A DNA stretch of 64,000 bases from Skeletonema tropicum (Eukaryota; Bacillariophyta; Thalassiosirophyceae; Thalassiosirales; Thalassiosiraceae): NCBI GenBank assembly GCA_037178625.1, contig CM074127.1, positions 5,394,001-5,458,000 of the forward strand, in the 5' to 3' direction. Of the stretch, positions 33,256 through 44,260 are shown piece by piece (positions within the stretch are counted from its first letter, which is position 1; every line of letters begins with the position of its first letter). The notes under the pieces were generated by a model. That model saw only the letters and a list, made by a program, of their open reading frames with translations. It was not told the origin of the DNA and did no database searches. Both the position numbers and the translations under genes were made by a program.

Positions 33256-34631
33256 CCCCCCCACAATTCGATATCACGTAGTCGATATCGGATTGTACCA
33301 AATAGCATCTCTATCCTTTCAATAAAGGACAAAGGAAGTCCACTTTACAATGAGTGACGTGACCAAGTTGTCTCCAACATCATGCCGGTGTTCCTTGAAA
33401 AGTCGACTGTAAAATCGACCAAGTTAGTACCACTCTAAGTGGGACTCCGTAGTAACTGACAGCTTGACGCGTGATAGAGTCACACAAAGTTTTTTTTTGG
33501 CTAAGACAAAAATCAAAATCAACAAAAGAATCCGTAGTAGTTGCTTTGCTATGAAAAGGGCAATGATTACAATATATTAATATGGTTTGCACAATAGTAA
33601 TGCCAAGTGCACAGTTGTGGGTTGCCTCCTGCGTTGCATCTGCTTTCAACGTATCATCTAATCAACATCCTTGTGGCCGACACCGACAAGTAAGCTATCA
33701 TCAGAAAGACACTATCGTCATATCTCATGTCTGTGCGTGAAGTACGCCCCGCACCTTCCAGCTTGCTGTGTACACCCCAACAGACGTCTTGTTATATATT
33801 ATGCGCTTTTAGCCACCTCGTTGTCGCATTTTGAAGCATTGACGAACGACGAACCAGCGTCGCATTCGCTCCAGAGCGAGTAAACTATTCTTGGACTTGC
33901 AATAGATAACGGCAAGCTTTATCATAATTGGTCTCAATTCATTGTGAGATAGTTTTTCTTCCAAAGTAAACCCTGGATCCTCAGCCGCGGCTGTATGCCT
34001 ATTGATCGGACTATGAATTAATCTTTTGACGTGTTTTATATCTTTTCCCTTTTCCACTAGCAGAGTGCCATCATCAGAAGATCAACCCGCTTCAACGCTC
34101 CCTAAAAGTCATGGATCTTCCGACGGAGTTATCAATTTTCGAAATTCTTCGCTGGGACATCCTTGCTGGCAGTGAACCACTTGGTTCGGCAGTCGGCAGC
34201 AACTTCTCCACATCAGATGTTGATGGTTCGTATGTGCCCTCTTTCTCCTCCTCCTTCTCATCACCATCGCTCCAAATGCGGCCCCTAATGCATCTAGAGC
34301 ATCGTAAACCTACTAATGCTGCTCTCGATGACCTGTTTTTGTAGCCATTCTTTGTGTATAGAGTAGTAATGGAGATGATGTCAGCGGTGGGGTGTCATGC
34401 ATCATGCATGGTCGACTGGTCGATTTTGAGTGGTGTTGGGGCGGCTTGATGCGAAGCGTGGTGGGGTTTCCATTTTTGGAGCGGCACTCGGTCGATTTTC
34501 TGCAGTTTTGCTCGCTAGCAAAAGCGCGTAGTCGATAATCGACTGTAAAATCGACTGCCGGGCAAGTTCGATACCCCCAGACACCCCAAAATGTCAAGAT
34601 TTCTACTAGCTTAAGCTCAGGGTGTCGCTAG

Positions 34632-35678
34632 TTAAATCGACCTCGGTCGATTTTTCGGGATAACATTGGGGTAATCAAGGGTTGTTTTTGTAACTGAATC
34701 ATCTGGGTTACCCCGGTCGATCCCAGGATTCCACTGGCTACCATACACACCCATTTGATCGCCTGAATGCATTAAGGTAACGGGAATATCAGCCACTAGG
34801 TAACCTTCGTCAATCATAAACGACCACGGTTTTGCCTGCACTCCAGAGTTAGTTCCAATAATATTCTGCTGATCCACATCATTCATCTTAGGTCCAATAC
34901 ATTTCCTCTGCTCAACATCGGTTGTCTTAGTTCCAATACAGTTCCGCTGCTTAACATCGGTTGTTTGAGTTCCAATACGTTTCCTCTGCTCAACTTCAGT
35001 TGTCTTAGTTTCAACACAATTCCACTGCTCAATTTCAATTTTGTTAGTTCCAATACGAGTCCTCTGCGCGCTATCATTCAGCACTATATCCGCTGCTGTA
35101 ACCTCAGTCGGTTCAAGCTTCATGGAACTCTCTTCTTCATCAGTATTGTATTCGTCCTCAACCTTCGGTTCAAGCTTCATGAAACTCTCTTCTTCATCAG
35201 TATTGTATTCGTCCTCAACCTCAAATGCAATATGATTTTGCTGAGTTGCTGCTAAAAAAATCTTCCCCGCTGTTTCCAGGTCGTGTTGGAGTTGTGGAAG
35301 AGTTTCTACTAATTCCTCATACTCGTCACTGTCTTCATAATTAAATGGTTCATACTGAGTAGATTGCTCAGAGTCGTCAAAGGTGTCAATAAGAGTATCC
35401 AAGTTGTGTAGCATGTTATCATGGGCTGCGTACACATCGTCGGCGTCCTCGACTGGTAAGTACCTAATTGATGTTGTTTGCTTTGTAGGAGGTGTGTCAC
35501 TGATAAATGTTGGTGAAGCTACACGTAGTGTTGTTGCTCCGTTAATAATATTGTCATGGCATGTACCTTGTGGAGGTGTGGCAATGACAATTTTGTTTAA
35601 TAGCGCATGAGTTGCGCCGCCAACAAATTCGTTGGTTGCCAAATTCACAAATGGAATTATGACATAAATGAACTTCAT
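34632..35678 (-). CDS. 348-residue acidic repeat protein encoded by the LTR element
   Basis: The frame starts at ATG 35678, 29 nt inside the 5' LTR, and has no interruption. It begins with a hydrophobic stretch (MKFIYVIIPFVNLATNE). The middle is acidic, with a duplicated block around VEDEYNTDEEES..MKLEP (about residues 153-190). Five to six tandem copies of a 13-residue motif like IGTKTTDVEQRNC follow (about residues 208-285). No retroviral-type domain is recognisable; by position it would be gag-like or a captured host sequence. The intact frame in a young element suggests it has not yet decayed. Confidence 0.5.
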   Translation of the reverse strand: MKFIYVIIPFVNLATNEFVGGATHALLNKIVIATPPQGTCHDNIINGATTLRVASPTFISDTPPTKQTTSIRYLPVEDADDVYAAHDNMLHNLDTLIDTFDDSEQSTQYEPFNYEDSDEYEELVETLPQLQHDLETAGKIFLAATQQNHIAFEVEDEYNTDEEESFMKLEPKVEDEYNTDEEESSMKLEPTEVTAADIVLNDSAQRTRIGTNKIEIEQWNCVETKTTEVEQRKRIGTQTTDVKQRNCIGTKTTDVEQRKCIGPKMNDVDQQNIIGTNSGVQAKPWSFMIDEGYLVADIPVTLMHSGDQMGVYGSQWNPGIDRGNPDDSVTKTTLDYPNVIPKNRPRSI

Positions 35679-35706
35679 TGTTGGTGATTGTATAGGCTCT
35701 ATAACC

Positions 35707-35827
35707 TGTTAGTATCCTCGATCTCCCTACTTCCAATCGATGCTATTGATAGATTAGATAGGAGATAAAAGATAATGATTAGAGTATTTCCGTACTCTAC
35801 TTGTATCTACGTACGTGTAATCTAACA
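35707..35827 (-). repeat. 5' LTR (minus-strand orientation)
   Basis: Identical in sequence to 33135-33255. On the minus strand it is followed by the putative primer-binding site and, 29 nt later, by the start codon of the element's reading frame. Confidence 0.85.
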
Positions 35828-37994
35828 CCTGGTCGATACGATATTTAGTCGATCGAGAAGAGTTGGCTTGGCGAAGTCATGTGTGTCATTTTTGTCGGAG
35901 GGAAGTTTCAATACTACCGCTGTTCTACACTCTATCTGCACTCTCGATACATACTTACTCTTTGCTATGCAATGAAAGCAGCAAGTAGAGACGAGGACGA
36001 TATGATCGAGTGATGTTTATTGGAACTGAGCGTGATGTACACACTTGGTGAGTGGATCTCAAGAGTGATATCATAAGATCAAGCAAGCAGTGGAATTGGA
36101 CTTATTATATTTACATCTGACAAACATGAGACACATTATCTAAAGACTCATTCCTACGACCTATGGAGACGAAAATGCCAATTCCCAATCATCCCGTCTC
36201 TCTATCTCTAGAGAGATGCAGCAAATAATGTGCCATAAGACACATGACAGCAATGGTCGCAACTTGAGAGAAGGCCCTGCTAGATTGATCTAACTAAACT
36301 TGCCGTCTTGTTCCTGCCCTGCTAGTGAAGGCCTTCCGTCAACAGTCTCTGCTTGGTCCGAGTTGCGGTGGATGTATGGACGGTAGCTGTGTAGCTTGCG
36401 ATACGCCATGCGAAGAGAGTGCCTCTATATGAATTGCCAAGTACTGTTTTTAGAGATAGGAAACAAAACAAAGATTCATTAGAGATACAAAATACAAAGA
36501 GACAGCAGACAAACACAACAAAGATTTAAAAATGATGGTGGAGCTGCTTTTCAACGAGATCGAACGGTAGTTTAGCGACGGATTTATGGTCTAGCAAACC
36601 CTAAAGGAACTGTGCCAATCTTTCCCTGAGGAGGACGGACACTCTGTTTAAGCCTCTCAGCACCTCCGAAGGCCGCCGTGACCAACCTTGGAAACCGACC
36701 GTTACTATCTCTCTCGGAACCCCAAACCGAGTGCACCCGAAGGCGCAAAGAAAAGCTGGGCCAATTTATTAATCGCCGGCTAACCTCGGCGATGGGCCTT
36801 ATTTGTATAGCACCGGCCTTGCCTCGGTGCTGGGACTGAGCCCTGGGCCAATTTGTATAGCACCGGCTTCCACGGTGCTGGGCCAATTTGTATAGCACCG
36901 GCTTCCACGGTGCTGGGCCAACTTGTATAGCGCCGGCTTTCCTCGGCGCTGAAGTTGTTGCTCGATCAGCCATTAAAACCGGACAGGGGATCATGAATCG
37001 GTTGTAACTCACCTGTAATCTTCCATCGTCGGCTGCAGTCGTTAGCGGCGGAGCCTGCTTCAAGGCGGCGGCGATGCTTGCGGGTGAACGCTATTGGGAG
37101 GCAGCGGTAGTATAGCAAGCGGCCGGCCAGCGGAGGGCGGAAAATTGGCCGACATGGTGGTTTGGTAGCGAATGATGTTGACAGTTTGCTCGATGAAAAA
37201 TTATGAGCACAGCAAGCAGCGGCATGAGGCTTGCAACAGCAATTTGCCATCCATGATTGAATGAATGGCTGTGAGAGATCCTCATAATGCTGTCTGTCTG
37301 CATGATTGAATGAATGGCTCTCCGGTGCTTTTGGTCGGCATGATTGAATTAACGTTGCGATGGTCGGCATGATTGATTTTTTGTGAGCGATTTTGGTGGA
37401 AATTTCGAGTGCCGAGTGATGTTGAAGTGCAGGTTGTTACGAGAAAAGAAGTCTTGGTCTTATTTATCTCATACATATATTTATCATGATATTATTTGTA
37501 GTACACAACAGCAAATGAAAGCCAACACATTCTTAGCTGTTATTACATGAGACGTGACCAGACCGACAACCCTGGATATCGAATGGTCATAAAAAGTTTT
37601 AACGCAGTCATTTATCTGTTCTCGATCCATGGCAATCATCTTTAATAATTTCTGCAGCTTTTTGAGAAGTAGAAGGAGAGAGTTTGTATCTCAGACCTGA
37701 TCAAAATGGCACAATAAATATCCTCTGCAGTTGTGCAGAGTCGTTCTTTGTTACCGCTACTGCGTATGAGAGAGTTATTTTCACATCGTTCCATGGCTTG
37801 CCCGTGGGGACAAGTGCAGGGCCTCCAATGCTCGAAGTTCATTCATCATTCCCTCTGCCCTACTTACCATCATGCCGGCGTCTCGTCATCTTCATAAAAA
37901 TGAACATCAAAGCCATAATGTACCCATATTATCATGATTTCCGTGTCAACTGAGAGATACACTCCAGCTTGTACCGGAGTTGACCGTGTAAGCT
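35828..37994. other. Gene-poor stretch with short tandem repeats
   Basis: Between the LTR element and the palindrome at 37995 I recognise no gene. The 159-codon reverse-strand frame (36584-37063) translates the 36-bp repeat at 36803-36955. A looser repeat, CATGATTGAATGAATGGC, recurs at about 37252, 37300, 37339 and 37368. Confidence 0.5.
36803..36955. repeat. Tandem repeat with internal hairpins (about 36 bp unit)
   Basis: Units of the form TATAGCACCGGCTTCCACGG followed by TGCTGGGCCAATTTG occur four times with variation; each contains the stem AGCACCG/CGGTGCT. The last unit has compensating changes (GCGCCG with CGGCGC), keeping the stem. Confidence 0.85.
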
Positions 37995-38056
37995 CGTAAG
38001 CAGGGAGGGAGTAGGTAGATACTTATATGTATCTACCTACTCCCTCCCTGCTTACG
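37995..38056. repeat. Perfect 28-bp inverted repeat (hairpin)
   Basis: Arms CGTAAGCAGGGAGGGAGTAG... and its exact complement flank a 6-bp loop TTATAT. The full 28 bp pair perfectly. No gene abuts it. Confidence 0.9.
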
Positions 38057-38684
38057 CGCGCCCTAGACGCACGCAACCATTTAAGCCTGTTTTTTGTAAA
38101 AATAGCAAGGGGAATGAACAGGTCACCTATGAAGTGCCGAAACTTGGGCTGTAGAGGGATTTTTGGCGCACTTCAAGCAAAGCATGAAACTTGGCTGTAA
38201 GGTCGCATTTTGGCGATAGATTTTGAAAAATACCCGTAGACCTCTTACATAGGAATAGTAGATCGCTAAAAACTTTTTCAAAATCTGCTAGGTATTTTGA
38301 AAAGGGTATAAACACGCTGGTCAGCCAGCGTGTAGTGTAGCCATTGGCACTTCGTGCCAAACCACCTTTACATACTAGTAGTAGGTATTATATACTATCC
38401 CTTGCTTGCTGGGTTGGTGGCTGGTACCTCAGTAAGGTGTCTATTAGGTTGGCCAAAGAGGGCTATGATTTTGGAACATTTCCAGCTGTCCTGACCGCTC
38501 TACGGCATGGCCCCTGGCAGGGCCATCATCCAAGACATCAGTCAAGAGAGGTGTCTCACTTAAGCTAATATAGATATGTAAAGATTGAAGACATGTATCT
38601 TATAAATATGCCAGTTTGAAAGAGCTGGACTTCAGCTTTCTAAATCACCGCTGGTGGGCCCGTAAATCCCGATTCCCGCAGAGA
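38057..38684. other. Intergenic stretch left of the TIR element
   Basis: No gene recognised; short overlapping frames without domain similarity. Confidence 0.4.
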
Positions 38685-38686
38685 TA

Positions 38687-40573
38687 CAGTCGTCGTACAG
38701 TTATTTTGACACACTGTGTTCTGGCTCAGCGTGTCAAAATAACCGTACTTGTCAAAACATCCGTGTAGCAAGTAAATAGGCATCGGTACATAAGCTTAAA
38801 TACCAGTACATAGGTATGTACATAGGTTTCAGACAAAGGAGGAGACAAAGCAAGGTTGCTTACATATTTAGAAGTCTTCATGCTCCCACGTCAATTTCAG
38901 TTGTTCCAGAGTCAACGATAAATCTTTCACCAATTCATCAGATTTGCTGTTTAAGACCATAATCAATTCGACGTTACGAGAGCGTAGATGACCAAATGAA
39001 TTGAAGAAGATATTGTACCGTGCATCTGCATCATCATCCTCGTCGTCATTCTCGTCGTCCTCCTCTGAACCCGCATTCTCATTCTCACGGAGTTTCTTGA
39101 TTGCGTCTAATGCTGCCTCTGCAAGCAGCAATGGTGTCTCGGACGAATCTTTGATATGCTTTTTACATTGATCCAATAACCAATACGCATTGTCGTGCCG
39201 TGAGTAAGGCTTGGATGCAGCTTTCTGAACCCTAAAGTATGGCGCCACATTCGGTTGTCGCAACTTATTGCCTGCAAGCTTCTTCTCCAACTTTTTCGCT
39301 TCGAAAAGGCGACACTTTGACAAGAAAATGTTTGACAAATCACTTAAATCCTGCGCAAAGTCCTCACCAAAGACCTCAGCAAAGATTTCTTCCTCAAATC
39401 CGTCAACTTCGATGGAAAGTTGCTTCACTTGTGCTGCCATTTCCCTAAGTCGTTCTGCTTTAGGAGGCACTTTTGGCGCTTGCTGATCCTCTACCTCGCC
39501 TTCGGCGTCATCAATCTCATCATCCTCGTTCTGCAAATCAAGCAACAAATCACAGTCCTCCAGAAGTTCTGAAACTTCTTCCCTCTGCAACTCTCTGCAG
39601 TAATCATTCTCCTCGTTCAAGTATTCCGCTTTTTGCTGCTCCCAATAACTAAGATTTTGTCTGGAACACTTATATTTCCTCACAGCTGGCCCACCACCAT
39701 ATTTAGCTTTGTACTCCAATATCTCAAGCCTTTTTTGAATTGAATAATTTGTTCGCTCCTTCCTTGGCTTCGGCGGCTTCTCCTTTCTTTTTCCTCCAGA
39801 AGGGGGCTTTAGTTTTGTTTGCTTTGATTTCTTCTTCTTTGGTGCATCGGCAGTTAAGTCAACGACACCTCCTCCATTACTTTTCTTTGCAGCGGAAGCG
39901 GTAGAGGAAGGCAAAGGAGCGGCTGCCGCTGAAACATCTGCTGCATTTGCTGACGCTGAACTTCTCGCTGTGGTTTGGACCGAAGAGTTCGTGGTGGTGG
40001 TGGTGGCTGGAGTTTCGACGGGCATAGGTGAGGGTGCGGGTGCAGCTGCCGGTGTTGTTGTCGATGACCGGATTTGATGAACACAGTTAAAACAAATTTC
40101 AAGTTGCGGACCTTTTTTCCCCGCTGGCTTAGGATTAGGTCGATCACCATCCTTTTTAGGCGCAATGACATCAAGGATATCTTTGTATTCTTCTTCGTTA
40201 CCTCGCAAATCATCAAATTGGTGCCCACACGGCGCATGCTTCTGATGTCCGCAACGAAGACAAAAGTGTCTCGAATCCCTGCTGCCTTCAGGCGGCAAGG
40301 GGAGGCCTTCCATGTCGCAATAATCGCCCGCAGCACATCTAGCAGCACTCATTGTCGTTTACTTTATTAATTTGTCTCGCTGTATTGTGTAAGTATTGTG
40401 TATGGTAATGTCATGGTCATGGTCATGGTGGTTTGTGTGGCTGAGCTGCCTCTTCTCCCTCCTCGGGAGAAGCGGGGAAGCCAGCGATAAGAGAAGGTAG
40501 TGTTCTCTGCTGCTGTGTCAAAATAACTGTAATGTCAAAATAAGCGTGTGTCAAAATAACCGTACGACGACTG
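38687..40573 (-). mobile_element. Tc1/mariner-pogo-like TIR transposon (1887 bp) with TA target duplication
   Basis: Terminal inverted repeats of about 28 bp start CAGTCGTCGTAC(A/G)GTTATTT and differ at one position. They are flanked by TA (38685-38686 and 40574-40575), the signature target duplication of the Tc1/mariner/pogo superfamily; CAGT is a common terminus there. Inside each end, further copies of TGTCAAAATAA repeat two or three times (38729-38757 and 40516-40558), as transposase-binding subrepeats often do. It contains one gene, on the minus strand (38868-40352). No DDE catalytic domain is evident in that gene or elsewhere in the element. Confidence 0.85.
38868..40352 (-). CDS. Helix-turn-helix (Brinker/psq-like) protein of the TIR element
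   Basis: An intact 494-residue frame fills the element. Residues 29-46 carry FCLRCGHQKHAPCGHQ and residues 86-92 ICFNCVH, a cysteine/histidine arrangement suggestive of a zinc site. Residues 110-190 are low-complexity Thr/Ala/Ser/Pro. A basic tract with KKKKSKQTKLK precedes a predicted helix-turn-helix at about 198-245 (NYSIQKRLEILEYKAKYGGG, then AVRKYKCSRQNLSYWE), matching the pattern of Brinker/CENP-B-type DNA-binding domains of pogo-like transposases. The remainder is acidic and coiled-coil-like, with DDENDDEDDDADA near residue 445. I find no DDE triad. It may be an accessory DNA-binding protein, or a transposase that has lost its catalytic half. Confidence 0.75.
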   Translation of the reverse strand: MSAARCAAGDYCDMEGLPLPPEGSRDSRHFCLRCGHQKHAPCGHQFDDLRGNEEEYKDILDVIAPKKDGDRPNPKPAGKKGPQLEICFNCVHQIRSSTTTPAAAPAPSPMPVETPATTTTTNSSVQTTARSSASANAADVSAAAAPLPSSTASAAKKSNGGGVVDLTADAPKKKKSKQTKLKPPSGGKRKEKPPKPRKERTNYSIQKRLEILEYKAKYGGGPAVRKYKCSRQNLSYWEQQKAEYLNEENDYCRELQREEVSELLEDCDLLLDLQNEDDEIDDAEGEVEDQQAPKVPPKAERLREMAAQVKQLSIEVDGFEEEIFAEVFGEDFAQDLSDLSNIFLSKCRLFEAKKLEKKLAGNKLRQPNVAPYFRVQKAASKPYSRHDNAYWLLDQCKKHIKDSSETPLLLAEAALDAIKKLRENENAGSEEDDENDDEDDDADARYNIFFNSFGHLRSRNVELIMVLNSKSDELVKDLSLTLEQLKLTWEHEDF

Positions 40574-40575
40574 TA

Positions 40576-41228
40576 TGGCATTAGAAAGTTCCCAGAGGGC
40601 CAAATTCTCAGACCACGGTTTTTACATAAAACAGTCTTATTTTTTTGACACCTCCACCATGGCGGCCTTTTCCTACAGAATAGAGAGAATGGCAATATTC
40701 TGAAGAATAGAGACTGTATCTGAGGCGGGCGGGTACGATAAGTAAAACGTATCACATCTTTCCTCCCGTTCGACACGTGCTTCTGCTTAGATGGTCTCGA
40801 GGAGCAGGTAATTGCGAGGATCAATATGATGAAGTTGCTGAGTCGGTAATGACGAGAATCCTGACGAAAGACGACGAAAGATCCAACTTGATGACGTATC
40901 GGCAGGAGCCTCGGCGTTTCCAACAACCGTGAGATCAAAGTTGTTTGAAACGACCAGCAGCAGCATCGGAGAAGCTTAGAGTATTATCAGTGTGCCAGTG
41001 GGAAAGACCGTACAGCTTACCCAGTTGCATCTCTCACAGAAATTAGTTTTCTTTGAGTGTTACCGCTTTTTGCCGACCTTCGATCCTCCTCCAGCAGCCA
41101 CTGTCCTCTCTCGCCATTTGGATCTACGCCACCATGTCTTCGAAAGCCTCTCCCGACGACCTCCAAGGATGAGCGCTCCTTCTTCTTCATCGGCGTCTGT
41201 GGTTCCTCCCGCTGGGGGTGAGTAATCT
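40576..41228. other. Intergenic stretch with a possible lone first exon
   Basis: A short frame at 41169-41220 (MSAPSSSSASVVPPAGG) ends in a good donor sequence, GTGAGT at 41218. It could be the first exon of a lost gene or of a retroelement; no acceptor leading into a long frame was found. Confidence 0.3.
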
Positions 41229-41335
41229 TCTGCTGTGTCGTCTCGTATTCAACATCCGGTGTCCCTTCGGGGGTGCCGGGGGGGGGGGGGTTGGTTTTAC
41301 TGGTCCCTACCGCCCAACTTAATCAGTTAGGGGAA
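41229..41335 (+). repeat. Direct repeat, about 105 bp, copy 1
   Basis: TCTGCTGTGTCGTCTCGT... through GTCCCTACCGCCCAACTTAATCAG, including a long G run at 41278-41290, matches 42144-42247 in the same orientation. Confidence 0.85.
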
Positions 41336-42143
41336 TGCCCTCTAGCAATTTGCTATGCTGGGGTGTTCCACCATCAACTTTGCTGATGGGGGACGGATGA
41401 TGGATGTTGTATCGATCGATTTGCGATACAAAACAGACATGTTCGTCAATCAGTCAAATACCTAGGAGTATTTCATAATTTTATGGGGGAGAACAGATGC
41501 CGCTCTAGAGGGGGCATCATCATAGGAAGTTCTCCATCGAGCTGGAGTGTTAGTCATTGCCGGATAGATCTCCAGCCAAGTTGTATATCAGGTGCAGCTT
41601 GTCACGGTCTATCTTTTTGTGGAAGATATGCTACCCTTCCACCACGTCTTATGCATATTATACCAACGAGTTCTTCAGCAGTTGCCCTACCAATCTGTCC
41701 TCCACGGAAGCAACAACCCGGTCACATAGTGAGAGGGTTGCCTACGCCAGCTTACCTATCTTCGGGGAAAGATGCTGCTGACGAACATGTGCATACTACA
41801 CGGTTACTTGCTTCCTTTTGATACAAGACGGACGGGTTCAATCCATTCGTCTTCTACCATGGCAGTGCTTTCGTATACAAGAGGATGAGAGGTCTAATTT
41901 TCCGGGGTCCCACTATTGTACCGCCCTAAAGCTAGTAGCGGGCCCTCTTCTTGTGTATGGAACTGATTAATGCGATGAATCTTCGATGACATCATGCGGT
42001 TTGGAACTGCATAGTTTATCTACCACGGAGATAGCACTATCTCAACGATCAACAGGAGTAAATACTTAATGCATGAGTGTGTGATAGTTGATATTGGGTG
42101 AAATCCTGCCTGCTCTCGGGTCCTGCATCCTGCAGGCCAGGAA

Positions 42144-42247
42144 TTCTGCTGTGTCGTCTCGTGTTTCAACATCCTGGTGTCCCTTCGGGGGTGCCAGGGG
42201 GGGGGTTGGACCATTTACCGGTCCCTACCGTCCAACTTAATCAGTCT
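42144..42247 (+). repeat. Direct repeat, about 105 bp, copy 2
   Basis: This matches 41229-41335 with about ten differences and a shorter G run. The two copies bound a 0.8 kb segment (41336-42143) that has no recognisable gene. Confidence 0.85.
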
Positions 42248-43093
42248 ACCCTTCTCAGCCTACGTTGTCAGTTGTCAACCACATTGAAGTTGCCAAGCGC
42301 ACTCCATCACGAGGGATGACGTAAACACTTAAGGGAGGTCCGTTGTCCTCTCTGTGAATCACCATTTCATCTTTGGTGAATAAATATTGATGACAATTCA
42401 TTACATACACAACATCAACATCCAATTTTTGCAAAATTGATTTATATGAATTCATATTGTGGAAATGTGGTCACCTTCTTCGAGCATTGAGCCGTCACAC
42501 CGCCCAACCTCCATCAATCGTGGGGGAGTCATCGAAAAGGGCTCTTGTCATCGAGTAGGGGATAGGGTCCCGAAAACTCAGGTGAACAAGAGGGGGGAGT
42601 GGGCTCGCAAGGGTCCGGGCACATTGTCGTCTTATATGTGTAACGAAGGGCGAATTAACGTCCTACTTTCGCACCCCCTAGTCCGTGCGTTGTCGCTTCC
42701 TCTATGGGAGTTGGTGGCGCATAGTCCTGCATACTCGTGGGATGCGGAGCTTTGTCTAATATTGATATTGCTCCAGGGCAAGACGAGAGAAAACGGTCAA
42801 CGCGGGTTATGCCATTATGGAATGGGTAGTACGCTAGACCGTCGGCTACGTGTGTGGGTAACTGCACACTGGGGTCGCTATCGACTGGGTCTCTTGTCGG
42901 TCATCCTGGATTTAGGATGGCTTAATGTACAGTCAGACCAGTGTGATGCCGGGTAACGCCGGGGACAGCACTGCCTATGTGATCGAGGGAAGTGAAAAGT
43001 GACTCTCGGGAAGCATGGGACACACGTGAGCGAGGCTTTGTAGGGAGCTCAGCTTTGACTCTACGATGTTTGTTTGAGTTTTGGCTATTGATA

Positions 43094-43645
43094 GCGCCAA
43101 CTTTGGGTGTCGTTTGGTCGCTGCGGTAGAATACGCAGGGGCAACATTCAACTCCAATTGGTTAGCATTTGATCGCCACGGTAAGATACGTGGGGATACT
43201 GTAAACCCACCTATGGATGTCATTTAGTTGTCACATGGATTTGTGAGAACACCGAGAGCGGGTTGACATACCATTTGAGTGGCTGCACAGGTTGTTACAT
43301 CGTTTGGACAGGTTTGGGTCGGTACGCATTTGGGTTTGAGGTAGTATCAGAGCTTGAGATCATTGATTGATTGAGTTTTTGTTAAAGAAAGCGCCAACTG
43401 TGGGTGTCGTTTGGTCGCTGCGGTAGAATACGCAGGGGCAACATTCAACTCCAATTGGTTAGCATTTGATCGCCACGGTAGGATACGTGGGGATACTGTA
43501 AACCCACCTATGGATGTCATTTAGTTGTCACATGGATTTGTGAGAACACCGAGAGCGGGTTGACATACATTTGAGTGGCTGCACAGGTTGTTAAATCGCT
43601 TGGACAGGTTTGGGTCGGTACGCCTTTTGGGTTTGAGGTAGCAAG
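43094..43645 (+). repeat. Tandem duplication, 297-bp spacing (two units)
   Basis: GCGCCAACT(T/G)TGGGTGTCG begins at 43094 and 43391. About 255 bp of each unit are nearly identical, ending near GGGTTTGAGGTAG. A sub-repeat CGCTGCGGTAGAATACG / CGCCACGGTA(A/G)GATACG occurs twice inside each unit. Confidence 0.9.
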
Positions 43646-44260
43646 AGCTTGAGGTTTGAAACACCCCATTGTGAGTATCCCTCCATGATCTTGGCTTGTG
43701 CTTGTCTACTTTGTTTGGTCTACTCACGTGGGAGTGAGAGATACCAGTATGATGTTTTTCCATCAAGCCCAAAGTGGTTAGCGAAAAATTGACCTGGGTC
43801 AAAGTGTCACAGTTACATGACAAGACATCGAGCTGATTCAAGCTTGGGGTGAGTTTGACAGTGCTTGGATACCAGGTATGCATCTATATCCTGTTATTCA
43901 AGTCAGTATCTCGGAATGTAGAAAGTGTGTGGAAACCATAACGCCCTAGCTAGTTTATAAATTAGTAGAAGTTATGAAGCGCTGCATTCTCATATCATCG
44001 ACGCCGCAAGCTCAAATAATCTTGATTGCTAGATCTCAGGAAGAACTGGCAAGGTGAGAACGAGGGCATAGGCAGGGTCTCATCCATCACTGTGGTCCCT
44101 TGACATAATCCTGTGACATGTATCCCGATGTCGGGTGTAGAGCAATACAAGGTTGGCTGGCAAACAAATCAAAGAGCTGTTCTAGCAACTCCAACAATTA
44201 CCTCCTCTCGGTCAGGCCGTTGGACGAACGAGGATGAAAGACAGATGAGGGGCAAAGATA

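Larger units (their letters stand above)
33135..35827 (-). mobile_element. Non-autonomous LTR retrotransposon (2.7 kb), minus strand
   Basis: Two identical 121-bp direct repeats (33135-33255 and 35707-35827) begin TGTTAG and end CTAACA, the classic TG...CA LTR ends. Read on the minus strand, the 5' LTR is followed at once by GGTTATAGAGCC, close to a primer-binding site for initiator Met-tRNA as in Copia-type elements. The 3' LTR is preceded by a G7 polypurine tract (complement of 33256-33262). The inside encodes one frame and no reverse transcriptase, protease or integrase that I can see. Complete LTR identity implies recent insertion. The 5-bp flanks (CCTTT and CCTGG) do not match fully, so a clean target-site duplication is lacking. 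Confidence 0.85.

Noticed and set aside
36584..37063. 159-codon reverse frame
   Set aside because: Much of it translates the 36-bp tandem repeat, and no domain or conserved start is present.
41229..42247. LTR pair formed by the 105-bp direct repeats
   Set aside because: The copies lack TG...CA ends, differ at many positions, and the 0.8 kb between them shows no primer site, polypurine tract or coding sequence.
42459..42956. 165-codon forward frame
   Set aside because: No recognisable domain, low-complexity-free but unstructured composition, and a competing reverse frame; too weak without expression data.
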